Source of the DNA: Lepidurus packardi
Lineage: Eukaryota > Arthropoda > Branchiopoda > Notostraca > Triopsidae
Direction: 5' to 3'
DNA length: 64,000 nt
Assembly (NCBI GenBank): GCA_023053545.1
Contig: JAKZAN010000001.1
Location: 2,376,565 to 2,440,564 of the forward strand
The notes beneath the pieces are model-generated. The model was not told the origin of the DNA, searched no databases, and saw nothing but the letters and a program-made list of their open reading frames with translations. Positions 43,901 through 53,473 of this stretch are shown piece after piece (position 1 is the stretch's first letter; each line of letters begins with the position of its first letter). A program made the translations under genes and the position numbers.

Positions 43901-44929
43901 CTCAGCTAACTTCTTTAGGTTGAGTCGTCTGTCGGCTCCGGTTAGGCGCGGTACCACCAAGGTCCTTTCCATCTGGGATGTAAACGTTCCGTCGACGGAC
44001 GAGATAGTGTAGTTTACTGCCTTGCTGTGAATGACCGGGTCTTGTCCGTGAAATGTGCGAGGACGAATCCGAATGTTCGGGCCTTTCAGTCGTAGCTTAC
44101 GGGCAGCGTCGCTTCGAATGAGTGACCGGTCACTTCCCGGATCCAACAGGGCGTGCGTGTAGAGCGTACGAGTTCCGTTACGTATGCATACTGGAACGAC
44201 GGGCAGCAACGATGACATCGTAGTAACGTGGTGTTGAGTCGCGTTCACGCTGGGCTCGCCCGACCGTTCTTGAGCAGAGACATGTGTCTTATTTGTGGAT
44301 CCGTGTAGTAACTGATGATGCTTCCGTTCACATCCCTCCACGTCGCATTTCGTTTTTCGGCGGCATTCTCTGCTTCGATGGTTCCGTCCCAAACAAGAAA
44401 AACAGAGTCCGCTGTCCTTTACCAGGGATAAACGCTTGTCGGGGCTTAGGGCTTTAAAGGTATTGCAGGTTTTCAGTAGGTGACCAGGTTCCGTGCATGC
44501 TTGGCACCCTTGCTCTATCTCTTCTTGCCGGACATTGTGCACGCGTGGTTGCAGGGCGTTGATCTGACGCGATTTTTGCCCGCTGCTGGCTGGTTTCACG
44601 TCTTGCTCGGTAACACGCACCACCTTTCTGCTCATTACGAGCTCTTCAAGGAAGATGTCAAAATGTACCAGATTCAGGATTTCCGGTTGGACCTTCCATA
44701 CCCGCTTGCCCCATTTGTCTCGGAAACGCTCCGGAAGCTTATCCACAAGCTGCGAGAGAGTACCACCAGAGTCGAACTCACTCGTGAAGTTGTACTCCAC
44801 CAACGTCGAAACAGTCTCGTGTACTTCGCCGGCGAACCTTCTCAAAACCGCGTTGTCTTCCTTTCGCATTGGCTCAATGGCTAATAATGGCGTCGGTGTA
44901 GGCACGCGCAACAAAAAACGGATGCCCAT
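40781..44929 (-). pseudogene. BEL pol (gag C-terminus, protease, RT, RNase H, integrase N-terminal part)
   Basis: The long frame opens inside the end of gag (IEPMRKEDNAVL), with BEL zinc knuckles (CQACTEPGHLLKTC, CFSCLGRNHRSREC, and KCDVEGCERKHHQLLH). Protease: HALLDPGSDRSLIR, with DPG in place of the usual DSG or DTG. RT: MVFDASARHQGTSLND, ADIEKMYHQVRV, box TNVYVDNFLDSC (second Asp is Asn). RNase H: HVFTDASEQGYGAVAYL. Integrase: HHCC finger (HERLYHASSDRTLHELHQ, CPRCRK), GVDYFGLW and VVYSDNGTNLVAGE. After VKNWNE the frame becomes nonsense and the real continuation lies in 40269-40925. The true start lies upstream, in gag. Confidence 0.9.
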
Positions 44930-46083
44930 ATTTACGATGCAATTCCTCTAGTGCTCTCCGATAGAGGGCGGGGCGGCACAGCGTGCCAGCAACGGATTTT
45001 CATACTTCATCCGTCAGTATCTCTTTCAGGTAGGTCAATTTGATTGCGTCCGACCAGCGCATGGAATCAATCATCGTGCGAAAGGAGGATATAAACATGG
45101 GCCAATTCTTTGGGTCCCCGTCGAACTTCGTTATGTCCAACTTCGGTGCGTGTGACCTGGGAATCTCCAACACGCTGCTCGTCCTCTTCGTAGATCCAGC
45201 GGTCGTCATCGGTAGTGGCTGTGACCCTGCATCGACGTGGAATTGCTGCATTTGCGTTGCTAGGACCGGGATGTTGGGCCGTAGGGCGAGTGACGTAAGG
45301 CCTAGCTAACGGCTGCGTTCGCCTCAGTGAGTCTTCCACTTTCACCCTCGCTTCTAACGCTCGTCTTTCGTCCCTCTCTCGCTGAAGCAACGACACCAGG
45401 CATTCCTGACCCTCTTCCAAACGCTCCACCATCGTCCCCAGCACGCGTTGCTCTTCTAGCTGGGCCTTCAGCTTCTCGATTTGCGCGTCTCTACGTAGTA
45501 AATAAACGCTTAAGCCCTCCAGGTCTACATCCTCACGTTGCGCGTCACTCGGTGGGATTTCGTTGCTCTGCTGGTAAACTTCCACGGTTTCAGCTGCACC
45601 ACGATCCAGCGCGGACTCGATACCTCGGGCCTGTTGACTTACCATTTCGGCTGCCACGGTTTGCTCTTTCGCCAATGTATTCCTCTGTAGCTGCGGGGCA
45701 TCTTGGTCCTCGAGGCTTTCCAGAGAATTCATACTTGAGCATGACGCGATTGAGGATACTCTTGCAGCCAGGTGTTCATCTAGTTCCCTTTTGCAAGCCA
45801 TGTGCTCTTCGCGGAACTTCTGCGCCCATCCATCTTGATTCTGGCCTGATGTGCTTTGATAATTTTCGTTCAAAGCGAGGCCGTTCTCGAAGTGCTCTGT
45901 CAATCGGGCTCGTAAGCCTTTCAAAATTGTCCGTCGATCGCGGAGCCTAATTGCACCACGAATACGGTTCACCTGACGAGTGTGTTGAGACTTTTCATGC
46001 GTTCTCAACGCTTTAACTGCTTCGGGGCTCAACACTTCCTCGGTCTCTTCATCCACGCTATATGTAAATGGAGTCGTCGCCAT
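44890..46083 (-). pseudogene. BEL gag, with frameshifts and a stop
   Basis: The ATG at 46083 (MATTPFTYSVDEETEEVL) lies just after the primer binding site. The first frame runs to 45067: a basic region (RLRDRRTILKGLRARLTEHF) and a long coiled coil (LRRDAQIEKLKAQLEEQR). The frame changes at about 45200-45250 into one carrying the conserved BEL capsid motif KLDITKFDGDPKNWPMFISS, which stops at a TGA (45002-45000) where an Arg codon CGA is expected, continues as KSVAGTLCRPALY, and shifts again at about 44890 into the long pol frame. Three lesions in gag are thus visible. Confidence 0.85.
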
Positions 46084-46092
46084 GGCCGACAC

Positions 46093-46110
46093 TCCCGGGT
46101 TTCGGCACCA
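46093..46110 (-). other. BEL primer binding site
   Basis: TGGTGCCGAAACCCGGGA on the element strand, five bases inside the 5' LTR and 10 bases before the gag ATG; it would pair with the CCA-ended 3' acceptor stem of a tRNA. Confidence 0.7.
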
Positions 46111-46114
46111 AATT

Positions 46115-46338
46115 TGTAACGGAATGAAGGAACAGCGTTGTGGTCTTGTGCAGGAAAAACGTTGCACGTGTATTGCTCACAGGAAACTCGGTTACAACCA
46201 TACGAGACTTTGACATTGACTTGACTGGCGCTCAGGTACACCAGAACTCACTTCGCGAGCACGTGCAGCCGGGGACGATCTAGGGCCCGTCGCACAACCA
46301 TATTCCTTCTTTCGTATTCTCCTGTTCCATCCGGAACA
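46115..46338 (-). repeat. BEL 5' LTR
   Basis: Direct repeat of 40017-40240 with one substitution noticed. Confidence 0.94.
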
Positions 46339-48526
46339 GACTTAATTCATGAATTACTGACTTAATTCATGAATTCTTGACTTAATTAATGAATTCCTGA
46401 CTTAATTCCTGAATTCCTGAAATAATTAATGAATTCCTGACTTAATTAATGAATTCCTGACTTAATTCCTGAATTCTGAAATAATTAATGAATTACAGAG
46501 CTGATTAATGAATTACCGACTTAATTCATGAATTCCTGACATGAATAATGAATTACTGACCTGATTCATGAATTACTGACCTGATTCATGAATTACTGAC
46601 TTAATTAATGAATTACTGACTTAATTCATGAACTACTGACTTAATTCATGAATTACTGACTTAATTCATGAATTACTAATTTAATTAATAAATTAATGAA
46701 TTAGTGACTTAGTTAATGAATTCCTGACTTAATTAATGAATTACTGACCTGATTCATGAATTACTGACCTGATTCATGAATTACTGACTAAATTCATGAA
46801 TTACTGACTTAATTCATGAATTACTGACCTAATTCATGAACAACTGATTTAATTCATGAATTACTGACTAAAATAATGAATTACTGACTTAATTCATGAA
46901 TTAATGTCTTAAATAATGAATTACTGACTTAATTCATGAATTACTAAATTAATTCATGAATTAATGACTTAATTCATGAATTAATGACTTAATTCATGAA
47001 TTACTGACTAAATTCATGAATTACTGACTAAATTCATGAATTACTGACTTAATTACTGACTAAATTCGTGAATCATTGACTTAATTCATGAATTCCTGAC
47101 TTAATTCCTGAATTCCTGACTTAATTCCTGAATTCCTGACATAATTAATAAATTACTGACCTAATTCATGAATTACTGACCTAATTCATGAACTACTGAC
47201 CTAGTTAATGAATTACTGACTTAATTAATGAATAACTGACTTAATTCATGAATTCCTGACTTCACTAATGAATTACTGACTTAATTCATGAATTACTGAC
47301 TTAATTAATGAACTAAAGATTGAATTAATGAATTACTGACTTAATTCATGAATTCCTGACTTCATTAATGAATTACTGACTTAATTCATGAATTACTGAC
47401 TTAAATAATGAATTACTGACTTAGTTAATGAATTACTGACTTATTGATGAATTATTGACTTAAATAATGAATTACTGACTTAATTCATGAATTACTGAAT
47501 TAATTAATGAAATACTGACTTAAATTATGAATTACTGACTTAATTCATGAATTACTGAATTAATTCATGAACTACTGACTTAATTCATGAATTACTGACT
47601 AAATTCATGAATTACTGACTTAATTACTGAATTACTGACTTAATTCATGAATTACTGCTTAATTCATGAATTACTGAATTAATTCATGAATTACTGACTT
47701 AATTCATGAATAACTGACTTAATTAATGAATTACTGCTCAATTCACGAATTACTGAATTAATTCATGAATTACTGACTTAATTCATGAATAACTGACTTA
47801 ATTAATGAATTACCGACTTAGTTAATGAATTCCTGACTTAATTCATGAATTCCTGACTTAATTCATGAATTCCTGAAATAATTAATGAATTACAGAGCTG
47901 ATTAATGAATTACCGACTTAATTCATGAATTCCTGACATAAATAATGAATTACTGACCTGATTCATGAATTACTGACCTGATTCATGAATTACTGACTTA
48001 ATTAATGAATTATTGACTTAATTCATGAATTACTAACTTAATTAATAAATTAATGAATTAGTGACTTAGTTAATGAATTCCTGACTTAATTCCTGAATTA
48101 CTGACCTGATTCATGAATTACTGACCTGATTCATGAATTACTGACTTTATTCATGAATTTCTGACTTAATTCATGAATTAGTGACTTAATTCATGAATTA
48201 CTGACTTAAGTCATGAATTACTGACTTAATTCATGAATTACTGACTTAATTCATAAAACTACTGATTTAATTCATGAACTACTTACTTAATTCATGAATT
48301 ACTGACTTAATTCATGAATTATTGACTCAATTAATGAATTCGTGACTTAATTCATGAATTTCTGACTTCATTAATGAATTACTGACTAAATTCATGAATT
48401 ACTGATTTAAATAATAAATTACAGACCTAATTCATGAATTACTGACTTAATTCATGAATTACTGACTTAATTCATGAATTACTGACTTAATTCATGAATT
48501 ACTAACTTAATTCATGAATTACTGAC
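46339..48526. repeat. 20-bp satellite, block II
   Basis: About 2.2 kb. It continues block I across the BEL insertion. From about 46810 the order of variant monomers matches that at 53.8-55.6 kb, so this is another copy of the same higher-order repeat; it ends at the LINE C poly(A) tail. Confidence 0.95.
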
Positions 48527-48634
48527 TTTTTTTTTTTTTTTTTTTCAATTTAAAGCCGGCGTAGGCTTGAAAGCCTGTTGCCAAACTATGTATTTGTCGT
48601 ATCCTTGCAAGATATTATATTATAAAAACAGATA

Positions 48635-51600
48635 CTAATAACAGGGTTGGATGGATGGGATGGGGGTCAAGGGAGAAGGGTGTAAGGGGGGTAGAAAAAG
48701 TACTGCAATGATTGGGTGAGCTTCTCGTCCTTGGCTGGTTGCTGAATTGAAAGTCTGTTTGGCCTCGTTAAGGAAAAGTTTCACCGCTGGGAATAGTTTT
48801 GGGTCCATGAGAAAGTTCTGAGGTTTAAAGTGCAGTTTGAGGGAACTGTGGGCTCTAATCAACTTCGCTCTGCACTTGTTTAACCAACGACAATGTATAA
48901 AAACGTGGTGAAGGTCTTGGATAACCATTTCCGGGCATGGGCAAAGCTTAGTGGGCGAACGGCCAATTCTATACAAATAGCTCAATGTTGGGAAGTGCGT
49001 GGATCGGACCTGTATAATCGTTGCAATGGTATTTCTTGGTAGTCTTGAGTTGATGATTCCATGAAGAGATGGAACAGCATTCAAATCTTTTAAAGGGCTA
49101 TTAGTTGATTCCCATCCATTTTGCCACGTTTTAATAAGCGCTTTTTTAATTTCTAGTAGGGCTTCTTTTTGGGTTGCGGGTGGGCTTGACCAGATTGCCC
49201 TGGCCAGGCATCTTGTCCTTTCTTCACAGGATGCATACATCTTGTGTCTCTGGGTTTCTACCTGTATTGGCCATTTCTGCCAGTTCTTATGCGCATAGTG
49301 TCGTAGAAGTGTCCATTTTAACTTTAAGTTTAATGGTAGGACGCCTGTATCAACCTCTAGGGCTATGGTTGGGGTTGAAGGAAGTGCTCCTGAAATTAGC
49401 AGAAGGCCTCTTCGGTATATTTGGGTGATAGGCCGAAGCCTGGTTTCCGAGGCATTGCACCAAGCTGGGTATCCATAGGTCAACTTTGAAACGATAGTTG
49501 CATGGAAGAGAGTGCGTACTTGGGAGCATGTGATGGACTTCGAAATTTTGATCAACCGGTGGATCCTCTGAAGGGTGTTATTACATTGAGCTGCTAGTAG
49601 GGAAATATGGCTTTGCCATGTGAGCCTGTTATCATAGATTACGCCCAGGTATCTCACTGCCTCCTTTGGGTAGATAGTTGTCGTTCCCCATATTAGCGGG
49701 GCAACCTCTTCTGTTCTTTTTCTTGAGAAGTGTATCAACTCGGTCTTGTCCCTGGAGAATTCTAGCTCAAACTTCCTTCCCCATTTTTCTAGTGAGCATA
49801 GATTGTTCGCTAAAAGTCTTGTGTTCCATTCGCTGGACGAACCCGAAGTGTGGAGGAGCAAATCATCGGCGAAGGCACCGATGTGAATTCGTTTCCGGTT
49901 TATTACACTTAGCGCCCCGTTGATATATAACAAAAAGATTATAGGTGATATTGGAGATCCTTGCGGTACACCTTTTTTTATGGCATATGTTTGACTGTTT
50001 TCCGTTCCGTGTACGACGAATGCTCTCCTGTCTTGGAGGAAGCTCTGTATCCACTTGACAATCTGTGAGGGCACCTTTAGTTTCTTCATTTCGGCAACCA
50101 GTTTTTGATGTACTACGTTGTCAAATGCTCCTTTAATATCAAGTAGGAGGGCTGTTTGAACTTTGCCTCTGTCAAAGCTGTTTAGTACGGAGTTACTGAG
50201 TTCCATGAGGGCATCTGTTGTACCTCTCCCTGGTCTAAAACCCCATTGCATATCCGACAGCTTGTTGTTGTTTTCAAGGAAAGTTTGCAGTCTGGAAGCT
50301 ACTGCTTTTTCAAGAATTTTTCCAAGAATAGGTAAGAGGGCGATTGGCCGGAAACTTTTTATTGAGCTGTAGTCCTTCTTGCCGGGTTTCGGTAAGGGCA
50401 GTACTTTCGCTATCTTCCACAAAGAGGGATAGTGACCAAAGGTGAGAGAGGCGTTAAAGATTTTGACCACGGTTGCAGAAATGGTCGTCCAAATTTCCTG
50501 AAGCACGATCGCTTGGATACCATCCATACCAGCGGCTTTTTTTGAATGTAAGTTGTTCAAGATATTGGAAATTTCTTCTATAGTGAAGTCTGAGGAGATT
50601 TCACATTGGGTAGATCTCGTGAAATGATGCTTACAACGGGGACCTTGGTATGTTTTTGTTGGGGCGTCCCACATTTCTCCGACAATAAGGTGTTCAGCGA
50701 TGAAATTGAGCCTAGCGACTGGGTTATCAAATGGCGTACCATCCTCTTGTTTAAGTTGCTGAACAAGTGACTTGCTGTTCTCGTTACGTAATGTACGATT
50801 AAGATTCCAGATGACCTTATTCTCGGTGGTAGCCATCTTGTCTGCCCAGTACTTGTCCCGACGCTCTCTAGTCTTGGTCCTGTAGTGATTTCTTGACGCT
50901 TTCCATAGGGTCTCTCTTCTTGTGCCTCCATAAATTCGATAAGCGCGTAGTGCTTTCGCCGCTTGTTTACGGAGTTCCGCTAGTTCTAAGTTCCACCAGG
51001 GATTATTCCGGTTTTTACTGGTAAAGGTGGGTATGTTTTGGTTCATAGCATTTTGTATGATAGTTGTCAGTTTATAAGCAGCTGCATCGATGTCCTGTGT
51101 GTTGGAGAGCTTTGTAAAGGAGTTTTTAGAGTTTTTTAGTCCCAAAGCCGTGTCATGGCGTGCTTTCTCCCAGTTGGCCTTTTGGTAGTGCCAGCTTTTG
51201 TTCGATACTTTGTTGGTGTTGTGTATGAGGTTTAGAGAAATCACTATGGCTTTGTGGTCGGATTCGTTGTAGTATTTTGCTTCATCAAGGACGTGCCAGT
51301 CTGTGATTGCAGTTAATTGAGGGGAACACCACGTGAGATCGATTGTCGATTTATGTCCACGTTCGTTGTGGAAAGTTGGGACATTCCATTGGTTTATCAA
51401 GTCCCAGTGCTGTTCTGTAGCGAAGTCATATAGTTGTGTTCCCGATGAGTCTGGTGTTTTATCCTCCCACTGCCAATGATGAGCATTGAAATCTCCTGTG
51501 ATGATTACTGGGTCCTGTTGATTGTACTTTCCCCAGGCTTCTTGAAGAAGCGACGTCGTGTTAACAGTATGTCTTCTGTAAATTGCGAGTAGGGATATTG

Positions 51601-51877
51601 CTCGGCCTTGTTGATTTCCCAGTCTGATTTTTGCGTACAGTTCCTTTATTTCAATGACATGGAAAGGGCTGTCTGGCTTACGAAGGAGCATTACTCCCTC
51701 ATAAGCAAGAGATGTTGTAATGACGTCAAAACCTAGGATGTGTGATTGAGTATAGTGCTGTGGTGGTTCTAGAACAATAACCAGGGTTATATCCTCACTG
51801 TTGGCCTCTCTTGCCACTTCGTTAAGTTGGGATGTACTTTTCCGGATATTCTGTACAATCAGTCGCACTATTCCCAT
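48635..51877 (-). CDS. LINE C ORF2: AP-type endonuclease and reverse transcriptase
   Basis: 1080 codons from ATG 51877. The N-terminal endonuclease has the expected residues: VQNIRKST, VIVLEPP (Glu), TGDFNAHHWQWEDKTP, STIDLTW and NESDHKAIVISL (Asp-His). RT follows with FRPIALLPILGKILEKAV, QWGFRPGRGTTDALMEL, LLDIKGAFDNVVH, KKGVPQGSPISPIIFLLYI and the catalytic FADDLLLHTSG. The C-terminal tail contains a Cys/His cluster (CPCPEMVIQDLHHVFIHC). No RNase H motif was seen. All catalytic residues are intact. The start lies 3 bases after the ORF1 stop and in the same frame. Confidence 0.95.
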   Translation of the reverse strand: MGIVRLIVQNIRKSTSQLNEVAREANSEDITLVIVLEPPQHYTQSHILGFDVITTSLAYEGVMLLRKPDSPFHVIEIKELYAKIRLGNQQGRAISLLAIYRRHTVNTTSLLQEAWGKYNQQDPVIITGDFNAHHWQWEDKTPDSSGTQLYDFATEQHWDLINQWNVPTFHNERGHKSTIDLTWCSPQLTAITDWHVLDEAKYYNESDHKAIVISLNLIHNTNKVSNKSWHYQKANWEKARHDTALGLKNSKNSFTKLSNTQDIDAAAYKLTTIIQNAMNQNIPTFTSKNRNNPWWNLELAELRKQAAKALRAYRIYGGTRRETLWKASRNHYRTKTRERRDKYWADKMATTENKVIWNLNRTLRNENSKSLVQQLKQEDGTPFDNPVARLNFIAEHLIVGEMWDAPTKTYQGPRCKHHFTRSTQCEISSDFTIEEISNILNNLHSKKAAGMDGIQAIVLQEIWTTISATVVKIFNASLTFGHYPSLWKIAKVLPLPKPGKKDYSSIKSFRPIALLPILGKILEKAVASRLQTFLENNNKLSDMQWGFRPGRGTTDALMELSNSVLNSFDRGKVQTALLLDIKGAFDNVVHQKLVAEMKKLKVPSQIVKWIQSFLQDRRAFVVHGTENSQTYAIKKGVPQGSPISPIIFLLYINGALSVINRKRIHIGAFADDLLLHTSGSSSEWNTRLLANNLCSLEKWGRKFELEFSRDKTELIHFSRKRTEEVAPLIWGTTTIYPKEAVRYLGVIYDNRLTWQSHISLLAAQCNNTLQRIHRLIKISKSITCSQVRTLFHATIVSKLTYGYPAWCNASETRLRPITQIYRRGLLLISGALPSTPTIALEVDTGVLPLNLKLKWTLLRHYAHKNWQKWPIQVETQRHKMYASCEERTRCLARAIWSSPPATQKEALLEIKKALIKTWQNGWESTNSPLKDLNAVPSLHGIINSRLPRNTIATIIQVRSTHFPTLSYLYRIGRSPTKLCPCPEMVIQDLHHVFIHCRWLNKCRAKLIRAHSSLKLHFKPQNFLMDPKLFPAVKLFLNEAKQTFNSATSQGREAHPIIAVLFLPPLHPSPLTPIPSIQPCY

Positions 51878-51880
51878 AAG

Positions 51881-53251
51881 CTACTTGCTCTTTGTCGCGG
51901 ACTTCTTGTCCTTTGCTTCTACTTCCTTCAGTCGGGTAGGACAGTTTGAGTCAAAAGCGTAGTGTTGGTCTTTGCAATTTGCACATTTCTTCATTGCCTC
52001 TGTGCATTTCCTTGTGTCGTGGTTTTTGGCACATTTTCCGCAGGTTGGAGTCTTCTCGCGGCAAGACGCTGACATGTGGCCATAGGCTTGACAATTATAG
52101 CACTGAAGGATCTGGGGGTGTTTGACGTTTTCCACTTGTACTATGCGGTTGAAAGCAAAGATGGCTCCCACTTCTATCAGCCGTTTCTTCTCTTCTTCTG
52201 ATTTACAAGTATACTTGATGGAACCGTATGCTTTTTTTACATCCGGGTTTAGCCATTTCGCTTGATCCTCTTGGAAGACGACTTCCAGGTTTGAGTTTTT
52301 TTCGGAGATGTGTTTGCATATTTCTGGTAGACTCTCGTCCTTTGGTAGCTGGTGAATAATCATCGTCAGGTTTGGTTGCCTCTTTACTACCTTTACCGGA
52401 CCCAAATTTGGCAATGTCGCCGATTCGAAAATGTTTTCAGAAGTTGTTTTTTCCTCTATACTCTTGTAGGTGAGTGCGAGTCTGTTCGTTCTGGTCTTTC
52501 CTACTAGGACAGGTTTCGGTGCTTTTGGGTATGCTTTGGACAGGTCATCTTCGATTGTCTTCAGAAGATCTTTCCTGGGAATGACCGCGTTTCTCTTAGT
52601 CTCGTCTTCTTGCTGAATGAATAACGTTAGACCATCGTCGTCTTGAGCGCTTGAATCATGGCTGGCAGGGGTGACACTTGGGGTGCTTGTCACCTTGATT
52701 GATGGTTTGGTTCTCTTCCTTTGGACAACTTGTGTCCAAGTGCTTGTTTGAGCCGGAGACGAGGAGACTTGGTTTGTGGCGTTAATTTGCGTAGTTGAGA
52801 AGGAAGGTTTCATGTGTTCTTCCTGTAGATCCTTGCGGAGTCCAATAACTTCCGCTTTTAATGCCATGACTTCCTGGATTAGATTCTCGTTGCTCTCTTT
52901 AAGTGATCGAAGTGTCGACAGGATGACATTTATGGTAGATACTTGGGTTGGATCTTCGATTGAAAAACACCTTCTGCGATACGTCTGATCATTTGGGGGG
53001 GAGGGTAGGGGACGTTTCTGACCCAGAATTGGGTTTGCAGTCGCTTTTTTGTCACGACATGGTTTGCAGTTCTTGGCTGCAGGTTTGTCTTTTTGAAACA
53101 GGTCACCACAGGTTTGGCATTTCACTTGGGATTGTGATGTGACTGTTGGGTTGGGCGAGTCTATTTCAATGTTTTCAAGCACACGGGAAGGGCCTGGTTG
53201 AGAAAACCGGATCCCCCCTTTAACGGGCGAGTTTTCAGGTGTCCTTAACAT
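51881..53251 (-). CDS. LINE C ORF1: nucleic-acid-binding gag-like protein
   Basis: 456 codons from ATG 53251 (MLRTPENSPVKGG). An N-terminal zinc-ribbon-like set (CQTCGDLFQ, NCKPCRD) precedes a predicted coiled coil (VILSTLRSLKESNENLIQEV), a serine/threonine-rich linker, a conserved domain (TMIIHQLPKDESLPEICKHI, WLNPDVKKAYGSIKY) and three zinc knuckles (CYNCQAYGHMSASC, CGKCAKNHDTRKC, CANCKDQHYAFDSNC) before a Lys-rich end and TAG 51883-51881. Such proteins coat the element RNA and deliver it to the target. Undamaged. Confidence 0.93.
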   Translation of the reverse strand: MLRTPENSPVKGGIRFSQPGPSRVLENIEIDSPNPTVTSQSQVKCQTCGDLFQKDKPAAKNCKPCRDKKATANPILGQKRPLPSPPNDQTYRRRCFSIEDPTQVSTINVILSTLRSLKESNENLIQEVMALKAEVIGLRKDLQEEHMKPSFSTTQINATNQVSSSPAQTSTWTQVVQRKRTKPSIKVTSTPSVTPASHDSSAQDDDGLTLFIQQEDETKRNAVIPRKDLLKTIEDDLSKAYPKAPKPVLVGKTRTNRLALTYKSIEEKTTSENIFESATLPNLGPVKVVKRQPNLTMIIHQLPKDESLPEICKHISEKNSNLEVVFQEDQAKWLNPDVKKAYGSIKYTCKSEEEKKRLIEVGAIFAFNRIVQVENVKHPQILQCYNCQAYGHMSASCREKTPTCGKCAKNHDTRKCTEAMKKCANCKDQHYAFDSNCPTRLKEVEAKDKKSATKSK

Positions 53252-53473
53252 ATTGTCACTGGGCAAAGCCCAAAACAATCACTTAAGAGGTCCTCGTTCA
53301 TGCACAAATATGCAAATAAACGTTATGAAAAATTCCACAAAGGTGCAACAAGCACTTAACTAAACCTGGTAACGAGAACTACCTAAACAAAACTTTGGGT
53401 ACACCAATAGAATTACAAAAACAGGAGCGCACTTCAAAAACGACCGAGCTTCCCGCCAGTCTCTCGACGTCCG
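53252..53473 (-). promoter_or_regulatory. LINE C 5' UTR (internal promoter region)
   Basis: 222 bases between the element start (CGGACGTCGAGAGACTGGCG) and the ORF1 ATG. LINEs of this type carry their promoter here. It contains CATTCGTTG-poor, mixed sequence unlike the AT-rich satellite around it; no individual site was assigned. Confidence 0.5.

Larger units (their letters stand above)
40017..46338 (-). mobile_element. BEL/Pao LTR retrotransposon inserted in the satellite
   Basis: 6322 bp with 224-bp LTRs (40017-40240 and 46115-46338) differing by one base seen (GGGGGCGATC against GGGGACGATC), and a 5-bp target duplication GACTT (40012-40016 and 46339-46343). A primer binding site, a G-rich polypurine tract, gag, and pol with BEL-type RT, RNase H and integrase are present. 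Removing it restores continuous satellite. The reading frames carry several lesions, so this copy is unlikely to be autonomous. Confidence 0.95.
48527..53473 (-). mobile_element. LINE copy C, full-length non-LTR retrotransposon in the satellite
   Basis: 4947 bp: 5' UTR of 222 bases (53473-53252), ORF1, ORF2, a short 3' UTR with the family hairpin AGGCTTTCAAGCCT, and a tail of about 19 A (T on the plus strand, 48527-48545). Satellite lies on both sides; TGAATTACTGAC at 48515-48526 and 53474-53485 fits a 12-bp target duplication but cannot be told apart from the satellite itself. Both ORFs are open, so the copy may be active. Endonuclease type, zinc-knuckle ORF1 and the absence of a visible RNase H suggest the Jockey superfamily; the clade is not certain. 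Confidence 0.92.

Noticed and set aside
40781-46083. BEL element as an endogenous virus with env
   Set aside because: No envelope-like frame lies between integrase (ending at 40269) and the 3' LTR (40240); there is no room for one.
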